7,877 bases of DNA from JBBRHF01 sp038223055 (GTDB lineage Bacteria; Actinomycetota; Actinomycetes; JACCUZ01). Location: assembly GCA_038223055.1 (NCBI GenBank), contig JBBRHF010000189.1:1-7877 (forward strand). The letters run 5' to 3'. Made by a program: the position numbers and the translations under genes. Each line of letters begins with the position of its first letter. The stretch's first letter is position 1. Positions 6,166 to 7,877 of this stretch are shown in pieces. The notes beneath the pieces are model-generated. The model saw nothing but the letters and a program-made list of their open reading frames with translations. It was not told the DNA's origin and ran no database searches.

Positions 6166-6284
6166 TCCCGCGTGTCGTACTTGGTGCCCGTGAACCTTCC
6201 CACGGTGCCGACTCGCCGGAGAATGACGTCGCGCTCGTGCGGCTCACTGGTCGGCAGGTCGATGCCGCTGCGAGATTGCCTCAT
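6121..6284 (-). pseudogene. Possible decayed minus-strand coding remnant
   Basis: The minus-strand frame from ATG 6284 gives a natural-looking segment (LPTSEPHERDVILRRVGTVG, then RFTGTKYDTRDYGVSMVAVL) with strong third-position GC. Downstream of about 6130 the same frame becomes arginine/serine-rich and runs through the zinc-ribbon region out of frame with it, so the original end is lost. Upstream, another frame (IDSWPTQDERAARDEA) could be its shifted continuation. There is no good ribosome binding site. I do not recognise a family. Confidence 0.22.
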
Positions 6285-6322
6285 CGCGTGCAGCGCGCTC
6301 GTCCTGGGTCGGCCAAGAGTCG

Positions 6323-6594
6323 ATGCCGGTGCAAAGAGCTGCGGCGTTGGCGGCGCGGGTGAGCGAGTGGCTTCCCGACGCCCACCACGATAACGTTCCG
6401 GTCCAGTCGTTGCGGCACGACCTGCTTGCCCAGCTCGACCTCACCCGGAAAGAGCCTGGCCGAAGAGCTCACCGTGGTGCGCGGGATGCTGCAGGCGAAC
6501 GAGGCCCACAAGGCCGCGTCGACCAAGTCGACCCGCGCCATCGAAGTGACGCATGTCGTCCACCCGCGCGGATCGCGGCCAGAGCGGACTCTCT
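6323..6594 (+). pseudogene. Frameshifted remnant of a helical protein, cut by the insertion element
   Basis: From ATG 6323 one frame reads VSEWLPDAHHDNVPVQSLRH and then DLLAQLDLTRK. At about 6451 the coding-like signal moves to the next frame, SLAEELTVVRGMLQANEAHK, continuing to the insertion-element edge at 6594. Removing one base near 6451 joins both parts into a single plausible helical protein (LTRK-SLAEELTV). The frame runs into the element's left inverted repeat and stops within it. I do not recognise the family and the ribosome binding site is poor, so this is a remnant at best. Confidence 0.35.
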
Positions 6595-6619
6595 GGCCGG
6601 ACTTCCGAAGATCATGAGC
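6595..6619 (+). repeat. Left terminal inverted repeat of the miniature element
   Basis: A 25-bp sequence starting GGCCGGACTTCCGAAG, an exact reverse complement of 6979-7003. The match ends abruptly at the base outside (T at 6594, T at 7004), marking the border. Confidence 0.8.
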
Positions 6620-6752
6620 GCACGCGGGCATGATCCGCGGCATTTCCGCTGGTCAGGGGCACGAAGGCCGGCTGAGAGCCGGAAACGCCGTAGGCACACG
6701 GACTTGGGCGTGTCGCGAGACAGTATGGGCATCTTTGCGCTTGGATGTGGGA

Positions 6753-6872
6753 ATGTATCTGCTGGCGACGCGCTGGACCAACCGGGACGGGTCGGCGGCT
6801 GACTACCTGCAGCTGGCGCACAACGGGTGGCATCCCGTGACGAGCAGCGCGTTCGCCGCAACCAGCGACTGA
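6753..6872 (+). pseudogene. N-terminal remnant of an IS1634-type transposase
   Basis: From ATG 6753 the frame reads MYLLATRWTNRDGSAADYLQ then LAHNGWHPVTSS before stopping at TGA 6870-6872. This matches the conserved start of IS1634-family (IS4-group DDE) transposases: MY[LV]-x-T, N-x-DGS, YLQLAHN-x-W. About 30 residues look homologous; the last nine (AFAATSD region) do not, so the deletion junction probably lies near 6840-6850. Full-length relatives are several hundred residues and carry the DDE residues much later, so this copy is inactive. The identification rests on remembered family sequence, not on a search. Confidence 0.6.
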
Positions 6873-6978
6873 TTCCCGCCTCCGACGAAAAATCTCAGCC
6901 GGAGCCCTGTAGTAACACGACCCCATCACGCTCCGACGGCGTTTCCGCAGGTCAAGACCATGATCACGAGCCTCGTGT

Positions 6979-7003
6979 GCTCATGATCTTCGGAAGTCCG
7001 GCC
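6979..7003 (-). repeat. Right terminal inverted repeat of the miniature element
   Basis: Exact 25-bp reverse complement of 6595-6619, ending CGGAAGTCCGGCC on the plus strand. Confidence 0.8.
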
Positions 7004-7061
7004 TGTCGGCGGACTGCCGGCACCTGTCGCCGTCGCGTGAAGCGCGTCTGGTCGTGCAGGG

Positions 7062-7877
7062 TTACCGGAATATGTCGGCGAACGAGTAGGCGAGTGCGAG
7101 TGCTTCCTGGTTGCCGGCGCCCGCGAACGTCGCCAGGAGTCGCCTGAATGCCTCGGATCCGTCTCGGTCGAAGAGCACCAGAGGCCGCTGCTCGGCCAGC
7201 AGCCGGTCTAGGTACGCCACGACCACGTCACCGGCTAGAGAGTCGCCCGCGTATCCGCTGTCGCTAGGCACCGCGTCCGCCATGATCCGCAAGGCCGCGG
7301 CTTCGTCGAGCGGGGCGAGGAACACGATCGTCTCAACGGCCGGGTGCACGCACTGCGGCACGCCTGTCGACGCGCACGTCTTCAGGACCGGCATCGCGAG
7401 ATCCCCGAAGACCTGGTCCGGCACCGCCCGCTCGGCGGCCGGGTCGCCCTTGCCGTCGAACGCACCGCTGGCGAAGTAGATCTGCTCCGCGACGTCGTGG
7501 CAGACGTGCACGGCGCCCTGAAGCTCCCCGAGCTGCTCTTCGCTCAGCTCCGCGGCGTGCAGCAGGCGCTCCGCCGGATCTCGCAGCCAGCGCGCCGCGG
7601 ACGCCTCGGCTGCGGCACCGAGGAGCGCGAACGCCCGTTGCTGTCCGTTGCTTCTGGGCGGTGCGAGGTGCGGGCGTGCGCATTGAGCGAACCGGCGCAC
7701 CGCGGGGGCCCGGTTCGGCGCCTGGTCGCACCACCCCTCGATGGTCGTTGACGCGAAAGGCGTCTGCGGGACGAGGGCGAGGTACGTCAGTAGGTCGACT
7801 GTCACGTCCCCGCGCAGGTCGTCCTCGCCGTCGCCCGGGTCGCTGTCCGTGTGGAGCCGAGCGAGCACGCTGTCGAC
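7062..7877 (-). CDS. C-terminal part of an unidentified, mainly helical protein (5' end outside the window)
   Basis: The minus-strand frame is open from the right edge to TAA 7064-7062 and gives 271 residues. A GTG at 7868 exists, but the frame continues to the edge and no binding site marks that GTG, so the gene most likely starts beyond the window. The protein is rich in Ala, Leu and acidic residues, with successive amphipathic helices (LGAAAEASAARWLRDPAERL; PAVETIVFLAPLDEAAALRI) and an end VVVAYLDRLLAEQRPLVLFD followed by FADIFR. This resembles the helical-repeat tails of large actinobacterial multidomain proteins, including some NTPases, but no Walker, protease or nuclease motif lies in this part. 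It converges on the miniature insertion element, whose border is 58 bp away. Function unknown; codon bias strongly supports a real gene. Confidence 0.75.
   Translation of the reverse strand, partial: VDSVLARLHTDSDPGDGEDDLRGDVTVDLLTYLALVPQTPFASTTIEGWCDQAPNRAPAVRRFAQCARPHLAPPRSNGQQRAFALLGAAAEASAARWLRDPAERLLHAAELSEEQLGELQGAVHVCHDVAEQIYFASGAFDGKGDPAAERAVPDQVFGDLAMPVLKTCASTGVPQCVHPAVETIVFLAPLDEAAALRIMADAVPSDSGYAGDSLAGDVVVAYLDRLLAEQRPLVLFDRDGSEAFRRLLATFAGAGNQEALALAYSFADIFR

Larger units (their letters stand above)
6595..7003 (+). mobile_element. Miniature 409-bp insertion-sequence derivative with 25-bp terminal inverted repeats
   Basis: The ends are perfect inverted copies of one another over 25 bp, beginning GGCCGGACTTCCGAAG. 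Inside, the start of a transposase of the IS1634 type is kept (6753-6872), but everything encoding its catalytic core is missing, so the element cannot move itself. The outermost GGCC is palindromic, so it may belong to the repeats or be a 4-bp target duplication; beyond it the flanks differ (CTCT and TGTC). Subterminal structure includes a GATCATG/CATGATC dyad at 6610-6635 and the palindrome CACGAGCCTCGTG at 6965-6977. It looks like an internal-deletion derivative that an active relative could mobilise. Confidence 0.7.

Noticed and set aside
7003..7089. Plus-strand frame LSADCRHLSPSREARLVVQG after the insertion element, as the continuation of the frame cut at 6594
   Set aside because: It would join plausibly, but its end lies opposite the well-supported minus-strand gene and its composition can be explained as an antisense shadow.
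6827..7147. Plus-strand open frame of 106 codons across the right end of the insertion element
   Set aside because: It crosses the terminal repeat and the end of a convergent gene, lacks a binding site and has low-complexity composition.

Overview
The window is GC-rich throughout, with strong G/C preference at third codon positions, GTG as well as ATG starts, and compact overlapping genes. With the gene content this points to an actinobacterium. I cannot name the genus from sequence alone. The first two thirds look like the replication and integration end of an actinomycete integrative (and probably conjugative) element, AICE-like, cut off on the left by the window edge.

Layout, 1-5296, all plus strand: the tail of an unidentified gene (2-247) overlaps by 4 nt a primase-polymerase of the archaeo-eukaryotic primase superfamily (244-1128). 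Next come a small protein of unknown function (1177-1644) and, overlapping it by 4 nt, an AAA+/superfamily-3-like helicase ATPase (1641-3455) with a degenerate 36-nt repeat in its N-terminal linker. A cluster of 9-bp repeats (core ACCGTCCAG, both orientations, 3416-3615) spans the end of the helicase gene and the gap before a small AlpA/MerR-type excisionase (3690-3905). The excisionase is followed, with a 1-nt overlap, by a tyrosine integrase (3905-5296). The primase-polymerase and helicase would copy the excised circle. The excisionase and integrase would control integration and excision. The 9-bp repeats between the two modules are the best candidate for a replication origin or a shared operator.

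Right of the integrase (5297-7061) coding density collapses. The first 550 bases hold dyads where an attachment site would be expected, but no tRNA that I can recognise. On the minus strand lies a convincing 44-residue four-cysteine zinc-ribbon microprotein (5845-5979) with a good ribosome binding site, reading out of an AT-richer patch. Beyond it are decayed reading frames and a 409-bp insertion-sequence derivative (6595-7003). It has perfect 25-bp terminal inverted repeats and keeps only the start of an IS1634-type transposase. Such debris is typical of an element boundary.

The window ends inside a minus-strand gene (7062-7877) encoding the helical C-terminal part of an unidentified protein. 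Nothing here is a clearly recognisable new system. The 9-bp repeat array, the zinc-ribbon microprotein and the miniature insertion element most deserve checking.
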